Source: Goleter apudmare HA4340-LM2
GTDB lineage: Bacteria; Cyanobacteriota; Cyanobacteriia; Cyanobacteriales; Nostocaceae
Reading direction: 5' to 3'
DNA: 50,058 nucleotides
Assembly: GCA_019359495.1 (NCBI GenBank)
Contig: JAHHHF010000002.1
Span: 1-50,058 of the forward strand
A program made the translations under genes and the position numbers. This document shows, piece after piece, positions 24,575 to 33,524 of this stretch (position 1 is the first letter of the stretch; every line of letters starts with the position of its first letter). The notes under the pieces were generated by a model. The model ran no database searches and was not told where the DNA came from. It saw only the letters and a program-made list of their open reading frames with translations.

Positions 24575-25834
24575 TTAAAGAGATAAATTGCGATCGCTTG
24601 GTTGATCAGAAAATCTATAAGGGCGATATTCAACTAGCCGAATTTTCCCAGTCCTGTGGATTCGATAAGTGATGGCGCGCCACTTGAGAGTTGACATCCA
24701 CAGAGACGACAGCATCGCCAAACCATAAACCCATTGTGTTAAGGGAATCCCGATGAAGAGTTTGCAGATTGCACTAGCTGATAATTTGGTTATGGGTTCA
24801 CCATGACGGCGAGTGATTTGCTGGATTTCTCGCTCTAAAACTAGCACCATTAACAGTAATGTCAGGGTATATCCGCCATAACAACCCAAAGAATAAACCG
24901 CAGTCTGCCATTGTCTGCTATGCAAAGCTGCCAGAAACCAGAATATTAGGAGAGTGGGTAGCAGTATGGTTAAAATCGCTTCAATACATATAACCAACCA
25001 CCAAGGGTGACCTAGTCGAAAGCATAGTAGTTGACGCTGGAGCCAGGATCTCACACCAGGTAAATCGCACTCTTCCCGATTAACCATGATCAGAGAAGGA
25101 ACAAACTTTACTTGCAGTCGATGTTGCCTGAAGATGTTAGGTATGATCATATCTTCATTCAGAGCTTGACCCCATGCATCCAGCAACCCGGTAGGTTTTA
25201 GCAAATCTGTCTTAATTGCTAAAGTTCCACCCCAAGGAATTCCGCATAGATACATCTGCACAAGAGTCGGTACATTCCAGATGTAACGCACCAAAGATCC
25301 CCAATAGCTACCTGTAGGTAAGTACCAACGATAACCTGTAGTCGCTCCGATATGGAGATGAGCTAAAGGACTGACCAATTCCCGCAACCAATTAGCATGA
25401 ACTACTGTGTCAGCATCGACTAGGGCAACTACTTGATAGGATTTGTCTAACTCTAAGATGGCTTGCAAGAGAGAACTGCATTTGAGACTACAGTCTTTGC
25501 GAATGAATCTCAAAGAGTTAACTTCAACATTAGTCGCTCCTTGCTCTTGGATAATATCAATAGCAATCTGCCAAGCCGGGTCTTCTTGACGATCGATCAC
25601 CAACTTGAGATCATATTGGGGATAATTCTGGTTTAATAGTGCCCGCAAACATGTAGACAGAAACGGATCAGCACCCCGTAAGCAAAGAATTACAGCAGTT
25701 TTCGGCAACTGATCATCTGGTAACAACTTTTGCTGATACTGCCGATGCGATCGCAGACACCGCACAAAGGCGAAAATTAAAGATACTTGAATTACCAGCC
25801 AGTCTAACAAAAGTTTTGATAGCCAGATTGTCAT
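24575..25834 (-). CDS. family 2 glycosyltransferase (tandem paralogue 1)
   Basis: This 419-residue GT-A glycosyltransferase has a membrane segment at the N-terminus and several at the C-terminus. The catalytic part has KTAVILCLRGADPFLSTCL, the metal-binding motif VALVDADTVVHANWL (about residue 140), GGTLAIKTDLL, NEDMIIP for the catalytic acid, and RSWLQRQLLCFRLGHPWW as a Q/R-xx-R-W-like acceptor motif. This pattern is close to ceramide glucosyltransferase-like (GT21) enzymes. It is a near-copy of the next gene upstream. In PCC 7120 two such genes hold the same place next to hglT; their exact role in glycolipid making is not fixed. Confidence 0.85.
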   Translation of the reverse strand: MTIWLSKLLLDWLVIQVSLIFAFVRCLRSHRQYQQKLLPDDQLPKTAVILCLRGADPFLSTCLRALLNQNYPQYDLKLVIDRQEDPAWQIAIDIIQEQGATNVEVNSLRFIRKDCSLKCSSLLQAILELDKSYQVVALVDADTVVHANWLRELVSPLAHLHIGATTGYRWYLPTGSYWGSLVRYIWNVPTLVQMYLCGIPWGGTLAIKTDLLKPTGLLDAWGQALNEDMIIPNIFRQHRLQVKFVPSLIMVNREECDLPGVRSWLQRQLLCFRLGHPWWLVICIEAILTILLPTLLIFWFLAALHSRQWQTAVYSLGCYGGYTLTLLLMVLVLEREIQQITRRHGEPITKLSASAICKLFIGIPLTQWVYGLAMLSSLWMSTLKWRAITYRIHRTGKIRLVEYRPYRFSDQPSDRNLSL

Positions 25835-25868
25835 TTGTTATTGGTCATTTGTTATTGGTCATTTGTCC
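25833..25868. repeat. short tandem repeat
   Basis: Two to three tandem copies of a 15-bp unit (CATTTGTTATTGGT) overlap the start of the downstream glycosyltransferase gene. It is like the repeats at 24503-24540 and 30056-30172. Confidence 0.7.
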
Positions 25869-25873
25869 ATGCC

Positions 25874-27133
25874 CTAAAGCGATAATTTGCGATCGCCTGG
25901 TTGCTCCAATAACTGATAAGGTTGGTATTTAACTAAGCGGATGTTCCACGGGCCGTTAATCAGATAAGTAACACCGCGCCATTTAACTGTGGGCATCCAC
26001 AAAGAAGACAACAAGCCTAAACCGTAAACCCACTGTGTGAGGGGAATGCCGAGAAACAGTTTACCGATGGTGGTGAGTGATAATTTAGGGACTGGCTGAC
26101 CGTGATAAGGTAATACTTGCTGCACTCCTTGCTCTACAATCAGCATCAGCCAGAGTAACCCTAGGGTATAGCTAGTATAGGAGGCTAGTAACATGGCGGC
26201 GGTATCCCATTGCCCAGACAATACTGCCCCCAGCAACGATAAAATTGTCAGAACCGGGAACAGGATACTGGAAACGGCATCACCGACAACAGCCGACCAA
26301 CGGGGATGATATAGCCGAGAACAAAGCAGTTGGCGTTCAATCCAGCTTCTCAGGCTAGGTAAATCACACTCTTCTCGATTCAGCATCAATAGAGAAGGTA
26401 CAAACTTGACCTTAACCCCATATTTGCCCAAGACGCTACTAATCATAGTGTCTTCGCAAAAAGCTTGACTCCACTTATCTAGCAGTCCTGTTTGGCGCAG
26501 CACTTCGGTTTTAATTGCCAAACTCCCGCCCCAAGGAATCTGGAATAGGTACATCTGCACAACTGAAGATACGTTACCGATATAACGCACTAAAGACCCC
26601 CAATAGTTACCTGTAGGTAAATACCAACGATTCCCTGTAGTCGCCCCTACTTTGGGATCAGCTAGAGGGCTGACTAATTCCCGCAGCCAGTTAGCATGAA
26701 CTACAGTATCAGCATCAACTAACGCCACTACCTCGTAAGAATCATCTAACTCAGAGACAGCTTGGACTAGAGAACTGCATTTGAGACTACAATTACTGCG
26801 TATGATTGACAAAGGACTAATTTGGACATTAGTCGCTCTAACTTCCTGGATAGTATCACTAGCAATCTTCCAGGCAGTATCTTCTTTGTGATCAACAATT
26901 AGCTTTAAATCATACTGCGGATAATTCTGCTCTAATAGCGATCGCACACAGTTAGATAAAAAGGGATCAGCACCACGTAAACAGAGAACAACCGCAGTTT
27001 TAGGTAATTGCTCATCTGGTAAAGACTTTTTTTGATTTGTCCGCAGAGTCCATAAAAAGACCAGAGTTATACATACTTGAATAGCCAGCCAACTCAGCAA
27101 AGATTTGCAAAGAAATAACTCGAAATTGGCCAT
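25874..27133 (-). CDS. family 2 glycosyltransferase (tandem paralogue 2)
   Basis: This 419-residue protein is the paralogue of the preceding entry, alike over the full length and with identical length. It has the same layout: N-terminal membrane segment, AVVLCLRGADPFLSNCV, VALVDADTVVHANWL, GGSLAIKTEVL, CEDTMIS, RSWIERQLLCSRLYHPRW, and a C-terminal group of membrane helices. Both keep the DAD and ED motifs, so both are probably active, perhaps with different acceptors. The gene is separated by 39 bases of short tandem repeats from paralogue 1, and by a 150-base spacer with a palindrome from the DUF2141 gene. It is likely part of the island's minus-strand transcription. Confidence 0.85.
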   Translation of the reverse strand: MANFELFLCKSLLSWLAIQVCITLVFLWTLRTNQKKSLPDEQLPKTAVVLCLRGADPFLSNCVRSLLEQNYPQYDLKLIVDHKEDTAWKIASDTIQEVRATNVQISPLSIIRSNCSLKCSSLVQAVSELDDSYEVVALVDADTVVHANWLRELVSPLADPKVGATTGNRWYLPTGNYWGSLVRYIGNVSSVVQMYLFQIPWGGSLAIKTEVLRQTGLLDKWSQAFCEDTMISSVLGKYGVKVKFVPSLLMLNREECDLPSLRSWIERQLLCSRLYHPRWSAVVGDAVSSILFPVLTILSLLGAVLSGQWDTAAMLLASYTSYTLGLLWLMLIVEQGVQQVLPYHGQPVPKLSLTTIGKLFLGIPLTQWVYGLGLLSSLWMPTVKWRGVTYLINGPWNIRLVKYQPYQLLEQPGDRKLSL

Positions 27134-27199
27134 AAAACTTAAATCCTTCTCAAGAAGCTAAATTTAGCTAGTAAATAGTTTTTAGAAAATAGTTTGTAG

Positions 27200-27227
27200 G
27201 GTGCGTTGTCACAGATTTCAACGCACC
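27200..27227. repeat. palindromic dispersed repeat
   Basis: A perfect 9-bp inverted repeat (GGTGCGTTG/CAACGCACC, 10-base loop) lies between the DUF2141 gene and the glycosyltransferases. A related hairpin is at 42381-42408. It could also act as a transcript end, but no T run follows. Confidence 0.6.
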
Positions 27228-27285
27228 ATCACAGTTAATTTGTCAGTGGGTTAATTTGTTAACACACCTGACAAATGTCTTGCAA

Positions 27286-27753
27286 TTACGGATCAAGGGA
27301 ATATTTGACCGTGATGTTGATTGTGGTATTTTTATCCAACAAAAATTTGGCTTTGCCAAAATCAGGTGTACCAGTTTGGATAGAAACGATAGGATTGTTG
27401 GAAATACCAAAACCCTCTGTAGGGATACCAAAAAAGTCTTTATTGAGTTTGCGATCGCCATTTTGATCATCAACTATGGCAACTGCATAATTTCCCGGCT
27501 TTAAACCAAAGAATTTGTGTTTGAGGGTGTTACCTGTGATGTTTACACAAGCACTATCTGCCAAATTAGAAGTACTTGAAGGAAATCCCTTTTCTCGATC
27601 ATAAACTCCTATGCAAATCTGACCTTTTTTGTTGTTAATTCCATTAACAACAACAGTCAGAGTTTGTGTTGGTAAAGCATTAACGATTTGAGAAGAAGTA
27701 ATGCTTGCTAAAGTAGCGATAATCAAGGCAGTGAGTTTAGATATCTGCAACAT
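27286..27753 (-). CDS. DUF2141 exported protein
   Basis: The 155-residue protein starts with a signal peptide (a Lys, then a hydrophobic core around residues 7-20, and a likely cleavage site after VNALP). It continues with a DUF2141 domain: LTVVVNGINNKKGQICIGVYD, the central GLKPGNYAVAIVDDQNGDRKL and the final FGIPTEGFGISNN block. The fold is expected to be a small beta-sandwich. Function is not known. Its steady place in the hgl island, between the glycosyltransferases and hgdA, suggests a role in the heterocyst envelope. Confidence 0.82.
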   Translation of the reverse strand: MLQISKLTALIIATLASITSSQIVNALPTQTLTVVVNGINNKKGQICIGVYDREKGFPSSTSNLADSACVNITGNTLKHKFFGLKPGNYAVAIVDDQNGDRKLNKDFFGIPTEGFGISNNPIVSIQTGTPDFGKAKFLLDKNTTINITVKYSLDP

Positions 27754-27820
27754 AATCTAATAGTCTCCTAGAGATACTTTTTGATTTTTCAGCTAAAAAT
27801 AGCCAAGGTGAATAATAATT

Positions 27821-28825
27821 TCATTTCATCAATTGTTGGATATCTGTTTTTTCTAGCCATTCCTGTGTAAGTTGCAATCCCTGATCGAGGTTAATTTTTG
27901 GTGTGTAACTTAACAGGTTTTTGGCTTTAGCAATAGAGTAAGCATAGGGACGAGTCATAAAATCTATAGACTCTGGCAGGATATCGGCTTTTTTTCGGAA
28001 AAGTTTTTGACCTTGGACACGCAATTTTAAAAACAATTTGATTTCATCTTTTCCGAGAGAAAGAGGTGCAGGTGAGCCAGACATTGCTGCTAAACGGGTA
28101 AAGTAGTCTTTACAAGAAGTATCTTCTCCATCGGTGATGTTAAAGATTTCACCATGGGTTTCTTTTTCTATTGCTAAAAAGATGGCATTAATCAAGTTAT
28201 CTACATATACGTGATTAATGACTCCTGGTTGATCGTGAGCGCAAGCAAATAATTTCTGGCGCATCAAGTGTACTGGTCGCACAATCCACGGGATAGAACC
28301 AGGGCCGTAAACATCGCCAGCGCGAATGATGACGACACCAAAATCTGGCGGATGATTTAGTTGTAAAAGTGCAGCTTCAGCTTCTATTTTTGTTTGACAG
28401 TAGGGATTTTCTGCACTGGATAATGGCCAGGATTCTGTCACTTTATCGGGATAATTAAAGCCATAAACCAAAACACTAGATAGATGCACAAAGGTTTTCA
28501 CACCAGAAGTTTTGGCAGCTTTAGCTATAGTAATTGCACCATCAACATTTACCTGACGAAAATCCTTGAGTGCGCCTGCTTCTTGAGCAAGTTGAGCTGT
28601 ATGTAAAACGATGTCTACACCTTGACAGGCTTTTTGGGCGATCGCTAAATCATTAATACTGCCAACAATGACTTCTACGCCCAAATTTTGGGCTTTTTTG
28701 TCTTCAGTATTAGAACTTCTTAGCCCTCGCACTTTCATTCCCTGTGCTATAGCTAACTCGGCTGCACGCAAGCCGATAAATTCATCAATTCCGGTGATCA
28801 GGATAGTTTTATTTTGCAGATTCAT
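27821..28825 (-). CDS. hgdA: NAD-dependent epimerase/dehydratase HgdA
   Basis: This extended short-chain dehydrogenase of 334 residues has a Rossmann start of the form TILITGIDEFIGLRAAELA, VDIVLHTAQLA, SGVKTFVHLSSVLVYG for the catalytic Ser/Thr, and YCQTKIEAEAALL with the Tyr-x3-Lys pair near residue 145. In PCC 7120 the gene at this spot (all5345) is HgdA, a UDP-galactose 4-epimerase that affects heterocyst glycolipid composition. The first glycine motif is unusual (TGIDEFIG instead of the common GGTGFIG), but glycine spacing is kept. It follows hgdC with a 51-base gap. Confidence 0.82.
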   Translation of the reverse strand: MNLQNKTILITGIDEFIGLRAAELAIAQGMKVRGLRSSNTEDKKAQNLGVEVIVGSINDLAIAQKACQGVDIVLHTAQLAQEAGALKDFRQVNVDGAITIAKAAKTSGVKTFVHLSSVLVYGFNYPDKVTESWPLSSAENPYCQTKIEAEAALLQLNHPPDFGVVIIRAGDVYGPGSIPWIVRPVHLMRQKLFACAHDQPGVINHVYVDNLINAIFLAIEKETHGEIFNITDGEDTSCKDYFTRLAAMSGSPAPLSLGKDEIKLFLKLRVQGQKLFRKKADILPESIDFMTRPYAYSIAKAKNLLSYTPKINLDQGLQLTQEWLEKTDIQQLMK

Positions 28826-28876
28826 AGAGTCAGTATGATTGGTAAATTGAAAACGAAAGAGAACAAGTAAACTAAA

Positions 28877-30055
28877 TTAGAAAATATCAGCCGGGTCGGC
28901 GGAGCGGAGTTTGTTGATGGCGAGAGAACCGGAAGTGATGCACATCAAAACTGTAGATATTAAGACCAACAAGGCATTATTCAAGTTCATCACTATGGGT
29001 AGCTTTGTGGCTTTCATGGCAAAATCATATAAACCCACAGATAAGAGAAATCCTGGTATATAACTGATAAATGCCAAGATTAAAGCTTGCTGAAAGACAA
29101 CATTCAATAGATAATTATTGGCGTAGCCTATAGCTTTCAAAGTCGCATAAGCAATAAATTGAGTCGCAATATTGCTGTACAGAATTTGATAAACAATAAC
29201 TACACCAACCACGGACGCCATTGTTAACATCAAGTTGAGGATAAAACCGATTGGGGTTCTCACAGCCCAATATTGTTTTTCAAAGTCAATAAAGCCTTTG
29301 TAGGTGAAAACTTGAATGTCGTTAGGTAAATTGGCTTCTAACTGTTTGAGAACTTTATTGGCATCAGTACCAGGTTTTAAGGTGATCACACCCACATCAA
29401 TCATATCTGCTGGGCGGGTATTAGGATTGATTCTCAGGAAAGTTGAGTCACTAACAATTAAGTTGCCATCTACACCAAAAGAAGGACCTAAACTGAATAA
29501 TCCTCCAACTCGCACCCGATAACCAATTAATGAATTGAAGGGAAAGATTTCAATTTTTTGTTCAGCATTACCTGTATTAAATTTTTCAGCAATCGGTCCA
29601 AATTCAGAACGGGAATCTCGGTCAAATAGCATCATATCTGGAAGTTTGAGCTTATCTAAATTTTGCTCAACTTCTGGGATATTTAAAACCGACCTGCCAG
29701 GGTCAAACCCAATAACATATATTGAGTATTTCTCGTGGGTTACAGGATTTTTCAACTTAGCAAATTGCAAATACATGGGGCTAACTGACTCGACACCATC
29801 AAACCCCAATGCTTGGTACAGACGACTCCTAGAAAAGCTTTGATTTGACGTCAAAGATTTGTATTGCGAACTGACTAAAAATAAATCACCACGTAGGCTT
29901 TGATGTACAGCAGTAGCGCTAGAATAGAGAGCATCTTGAAAGCCTAGCTGAATAAACATCAGCAGCACAATAAAAGCAATCCCAGCTACAGCTACCAGAA
30001 ACCGTACTCTTTGTTGGGCTAGCTGTAGCCATGCCAAAGGAATTTTTAAATTCAT
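28877..30055 (-). CDS. hgdC: DevC-like ABC exporter permease HgdC
   Basis: This 392-residue DevC-type membrane protein has one membrane helix near the N-terminus (FLVAVAGIAFIVLLMFIQLG), a large periplasmic domain (residues about 45-260) and three C-terminal helices, as in FtsX/MacB permeases. The likely start is the ATG at 30055 (MNLKIPLAWLQL). The reading frame extends into a short tandem repeat upstream, which would add an Asn/Gln-rich tail. With HgdB it should form part of an exporter for heterocyst glycolipids. No DevA-type ATPase gene is beside it, so the ATPase must come from elsewhere in the genome. Confidence 0.85.
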   Translation of the reverse strand: MNLKIPLAWLQLAQQRVRFLVAVAGIAFIVLLMFIQLGFQDALYSSATAVHQSLRGDLFLVSSQYKSLTSNQSFSRSRLYQALGFDGVESVSPMYLQFAKLKNPVTHEKYSIYVIGFDPGRSVLNIPEVEQNLDKLKLPDMMLFDRDSRSEFGPIAEKFNTGNAEQKIEIFPFNSLIGYRVRVGGLFSLGPSFGVDGNLIVSDSTFLRINPNTRPADMIDVGVITLKPGTDANKVLKQLEANLPNDIQVFTYKGFIDFEKQYWAVRTPIGFILNLMLTMASVVGVVIVYQILYSNIATQFIAYATLKAIGYANNYLLNVVFQQALILAFISYIPGFLLSVGLYDFAMKATKLPIVMNLNNALLVLISTVLMCITSGSLAINKLRSADPADIF

Positions 30056-30172
30056 GGAATTGTTATTTGTTGTTTGTTGTTTGTCATTGGTCATTTGTTG
30101 TTTGTCCTTTGCTGTTTAACAGCAATAACTCCTAACTAATGACTAATGACTAGTGACTAATAACCAATGACT
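30056..30172. repeat. short tandem repeats between hgdB and hgdC
   Basis: Degenerate repeats of a 7-bp family (GTTATTTGTTGTTTG, GTCATTGGTCATTTG, and CTAATGACTAATGAC) fill the spacer. They are like those at 24503-24540 and 25833-25868. They place the hgdC start downstream of repeat sequence. Confidence 0.7.
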
Positions 30173-31376
30173 AAATATGAATGGCGACATCTACCTGTAA
30201 GTTGGTTAACCGAGACACCCGTTGACTATCTGCGGGGTCATCAATAGCAATTTTCACTTGGACAATTTTGCGGTCTGTATCTGAACTAGGATTGAGGCTA
30301 AAAATACTTTGTTTGTCAACTTGCCAACCAACTTCGCTGACAGATCCTGGCAATTTTCCAGCAAATGCAGGGCTGGTAATGGTTGCTTTTTGACCTACAC
30401 GCACTTTTTGAATGTCGGTTTGATAGACTTCTGCAACTACATACATTTGCGATGTCTTCCCAATCTCCGCAAATCCAGAAGTGTTGATTACTTCTCCTGG
30501 TTTAGTATGAATTTTAAGAATTGTGCCACTGATGGGAGCTTTGAGGTATGTTAAATCCTGGTCTGCTTTTGCTTGCTTAACAGCAGTGGTAGCACTTCTG
30601 ACTTCTGTTTGGGCTAGATCAACATCAACAGGACGGATTTCGCTCAAACTGGCGAGTCTGGCTTTGGCTTCTTTGAGTTGGTCTTGGAGGGTGTTCTGAG
30701 TCCGGCTGAGGGTGGCTTGGGCTTCTGTCAACTGTTGTTGTGTCGTTTTAAGTTGCAAAGCTTTAGTATCAGCTACCGAGGCTGAAACGCCACCTTGTTT
30801 ATATAATTGCTGATAGCGATCGCTCTCGGTCTTGGCATTGTCTAACTGGGCTTGAATGCGCCCAATTGTCGCCTCTTGGGCTGCAACTTCTCCTTTTAAT
30901 TGCGACTCTAAACGCTTGATTGTAGCTTTTTGAGCATCAATGTCTGCATTTTTAGCGCTAGATTTAACCTGGGCTAGCTTGGCTTTAGTAACTTGTAATT
31001 GGTCTAAGGATTGTTGTAGAGCGGCTGTAGCACGATCATAGTTTTCCAGATATGCTAGTACTTGCCCGGCTTTAACTTTCTCTCCTTCGTTGACTAACAA
31101 TTTTTCCACTCGCACGCCATTAATTGAATTGGGTGCAGATAAATAAGTAATTTCACCTTCTGGTTGTATACGTCCTAACGCTGTGACAGCAACTTTTGCA
31201 GGTGCCGTCTTTGGAGGCGTTACTGTCGGAGACTTAACATCATTAGGACGAAACCAAAATGGTGATAAAGCGTAGAAAGATATTAGTCCGGTAGCTAAGG
31301 TGACGGAAGCTGCCAAAATTATTCGCCACTGACTTATGGCTTTTGTGAATAACTGGCTTTCTCTGTTTATTGCCAT
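30171..31376 (-). CDS. hgdB: DevB-like membrane fusion protein HgdB
   Basis: This HlyD-type adaptor of 401 residues has an N-terminal membrane anchor (IILAASVTLATGLISFYAL), then a lipoyl-type half (ALGRIQPEGEITYLSAP and EGEKVKAGQVLAYLE). A long Gln/Ala/Lys-rich coiled coil follows (about residues 115-250), and a second lipoyl and beta-barrel part (LKAPISGTILKIHTKPGEVI). Such proteins link the inner-membrane exporter to a TolC-type channel. In PCC 7120 the all5347-all5346 pair at this spot is HgdB-HgdC, needed for normal glycolipid layers. The gene heads the minus-strand half of the island, with the large regulatory spacer in front. Confidence 0.87.
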   Translation of the reverse strand: MAINRESQLFTKAISQWRIILAASVTLATGLISFYALSPFWFRPNDVKSPTVTPPKTAPAKVAVTALGRIQPEGEITYLSAPNSINGVRVEKLLVNEGEKVKAGQVLAYLENYDRATAALQQSLDQLQVTKAKLAQVKSSAKNADIDAQKATIKRLESQLKGEVAAQEATIGRIQAQLDNAKTESDRYQQLYKQGGVSASVADTKALQLKTTQQQLTEAQATLSRTQNTLQDQLKEAKARLASLSEIRPVDVDLAQTEVRSATTAVKQAKADQDLTYLKAPISGTILKIHTKPGEVINTSGFAEIGKTSQMYVVAEVYQTDIQKVRVGQKATITSPAFAGKLPGSVSEVGWQVDKQSIFSLNPSSDTDRKIVQVKIAIDDPADSQRVSRLTNLQVDVAIHI

Positions 31377-32062
31377 ATTTTCATCCTAATTGTGCAATGC
31401 CAAGAGTTAGCTGCAATGGCTATGTTTAGTCGATTAACATAGACTTATTCAAAAATTTACCAAGAGAACTTTTTCTCTGTGGTTTCATCTGAACAAAATG
31501 AATAAGTCTAATTAGTTGTATATGAATTGTTTTACGCCTTAGCTGCACTCAGAAATGATTAGACTAGCAGCAAAATCAATATGGGCGTGTATGAAAACTC
31601 TCCTCAGTTTTATCCTTTAATGGTAGCGAGTCACTTAGTCTTAAAATGTGATAGCGCTAGCAATCAAACTGATATCTCAAGAATAACAAAGCGCTATTAA
31701 AGTGATGTAAGCAAACTAGGATAAACTGTGTTTAAGTATGGCAAAAAAGTTCGATGTTGTCAACCCATAAACTCTGATTAAATTCCTTTGAAATCACCAT
31801 AATTGTGGATATTAAAGCATTAAGTAATTATGAATAAGGCATCAATAAACTTTTTTATGCCCATACGGCATTTGCTCATTTCCATCTCACATTAATATAG
31901 ATAATCAATCGGCTTTGCTATTATTAGCTGATTATTATGAGTGCATTTGTGTACGATAAGACATTTGCGGCATTAGCGATCGCTACCTGATCACCCACCT
32001 GGAATGATCAGTGTATTATGCCTGAGGTTCAGGAGCTTTCAATGAAAAAAACCACGGGGGTA

Positions 32063-32119
32063 GGGGCACGACACCGATAAAATATTGGGATTCACGAAAG
32101 TTTGTCGATGCCGTGCCCC
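32063..32119. repeat. palindromic repeat, imperfect 19-bp arms
   Basis: The arms GGGGCACGACACCGATAAA (32063-32081) and TTTGTCGATGCCGTGCCCC (32101-32119) pair at 16 of 19 positions with a 19-base loop. GGGGCACGGCA-type palindromes are frequent dispersed elements in cyanobacteria. Confidence 0.65.
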
Positions 32120-32215
32120 TTCAGGCATGATCCTCATTTGACAGTGGGTTATGGACATCCTCAATCACCCACCCTATAAGGTAAAAACAAAAGTGGGTAA
32201 AAATTTGACGACTTA

Positions 32216-32407
32216 TGTATACACGGTAGCCCAAAGGGAGAGGCTAGCGCCAAGGGAGAAGTAAGTGGCGTGGGAAACCGCTCACGGCACTGGCAGCAGG
32301 GGGTCGGAGATGGAGTTTCCCGCCGATGGCAATGAAAACGTAGAACTAGTCAACCGTGGTATTCTGCGGTGGCAGAAGTGGACAGGGAAGCAGCCCCATT
32401 CCCCATA
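32216..32407. mobile_element. GC-rich relic, perhaps an IS200/IS605-type 3' end
   Basis: This segment is much richer in G and C than its flanks and is full of short inverted repeats (GGGAAACCGCTCACG, CCCGCCGATGGCAATG, GGACAGGGAAGCAGCCCC). In one plus frame it reads like a protein tail without start. The wording resembles the 3' ends of TnpB-type elements in Nostoc, from memory only. No transposase domain is present, so at most this is a fragment. Confidence 0.3.
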
Positions 32408-33027
32408 ACCAAATTTGTGCTTATTATGTACTATTTCAAAAATTAATATTTGCTTTATAAATAACTTTTTAGGTTTTAAAGTTGATTTATCTTGAAAATT
32501 CATCAAAAACTTTTGCGGAAATATGATGTTATGCTGAGAAAAATACTGTTGTCTCTTTACATAGTCTTTGTATTACTAAAAACGTAGTCAGTTTAACTTA
32601 TTTATTGCTGTGCTGCTGAAAAGTACTAATTTATCTAGATTGTAGCTGTAATCAACAAATTCAATTAACCAGAAAAAATAGTATTAAATTAGACTTGTAT
32701 ATTTAGCTTTATCTGAGCTTTTTGTCAGCAATAAACCATGATTTATCTAAAATAACTTTAAATAAACGATTTAGTTTATATAAGTTATGCTAGTGTTTGT
32801 ATTAATTCAAATGCTTCAAAGCGGTTAGCTAAATTAGTTACTTTATTAATTTCATAAAAAGTGAACAATAAGCAAAACCGCAATTGTCATCACCTGAAGA
32901 CCATTTGAGTACTTTTGAAATAAGGGCATTAATTGCAAATAAAGGTGATGTTTTTTCTGTAACGAGCTTGGCAACTTTTATTGAGTTAATCCCATAAAAT
33001 ATATTATCCTGGACGCTGAAACTGGCT

Positions 33028-33306
33028 ATGACATTTATCAAGATACAGAACGTTGTCATTAACACCAGCTATGTAGCTGCAATTAAACTAGATCAGCAAA
33101 CTAGTTTGGGAGAAAAAAGCGTTTCTGTCTTAATAGCTACTCCTAAGTTTTCAATGTTCCAGTGGGATACAATTGCCCCAAATATAGAGTATTACGAATG
33201 GATTGAATTTACTGGTCAGGCAGCTAACGCACTCCCAGATTATTTTACGAGTTTCAACAATGTCATCGACCTGCTGCCACAATATCAAGAGTCGAGTGTT
33301 GTCTAA
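33028..33306 (+). CDS. small hypothetical protein upstream of hglE, 92 aa
   Basis: The family is not recognised. The protein starts with strands typical of a small beta-rich fold (MTFIKIQNVVINTSYVAAI, then EKSVSVLIATPKF) and has an acidic C-terminal half with aromatic residues (EYYEWIEFTGQAANAL) and a helix (YFTSFNNVIDLL). There is no signal peptide. It lies 218 bases before hglE on the same strand, in the place where PCC 7120 also has small genes before its hglE. Function is unknown; it could be a helper or a regulator of the glycolipid synthase. The ATG at 33028 has a weak ribosome site. Confidence 0.65.
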   Translation: MTFIKIQNVVINTSYVAAIKLDQQTSLGEKSVSVLIATPKFSMFQWDTIAPNIEYYEWIEFTGQAANALPDYFTSFNNVIDLLPQYQESSVV

Positions 33307-33524
33307 ATATTTTTTGGCATTTTTTGGCGAAATTAATCAGGGCTAAATTCAGGCAGCTTGTGTCGTTTGATGTTGATTCAAAGAAAAGCATTTAGCCTTT
33401 TGCCTGCGCGATCGCAGATAGGATAGCTAGCTGCTTGTGAGCAGAGAGATCTGCTCATTGTTGGTAGGCGACAGAAATCTCTGTAGCTTCGCACTTCAAA
33501 GTACCTCAGATTAGTCTATGTCCT

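Larger units (their letters stand above)
31377..33027. other. 1.65-kb divergent spacer of the hgl/hgd island
   Basis: No convincing gene is present. It holds a CTGATCA/TGATCAG inverted repeat (31987-32011), a 19-bp imperfect palindrome (32063-32119) and a GC-rich element (32216-32407). The rest is AT-rich, and the promoters of hgdB (leftward) and of the small gene and hglE (rightward) must lie here. I did not find a clear NtcA box (GTA-N8-TAC). Confidence 0.5.

Noticed and set aside
32282-32506. 74-residue open frame on the minus strand
   Set aside because: Lies across the GC-rich relic and AT-rich DNA with mixed composition; no ribosome site or family features.
32838-33065. 75-residue open frame on the minus strand
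   Set aside because: Overlaps the start of the small gene at 33028 on the other strand and reads as random hydrophobic sequence.
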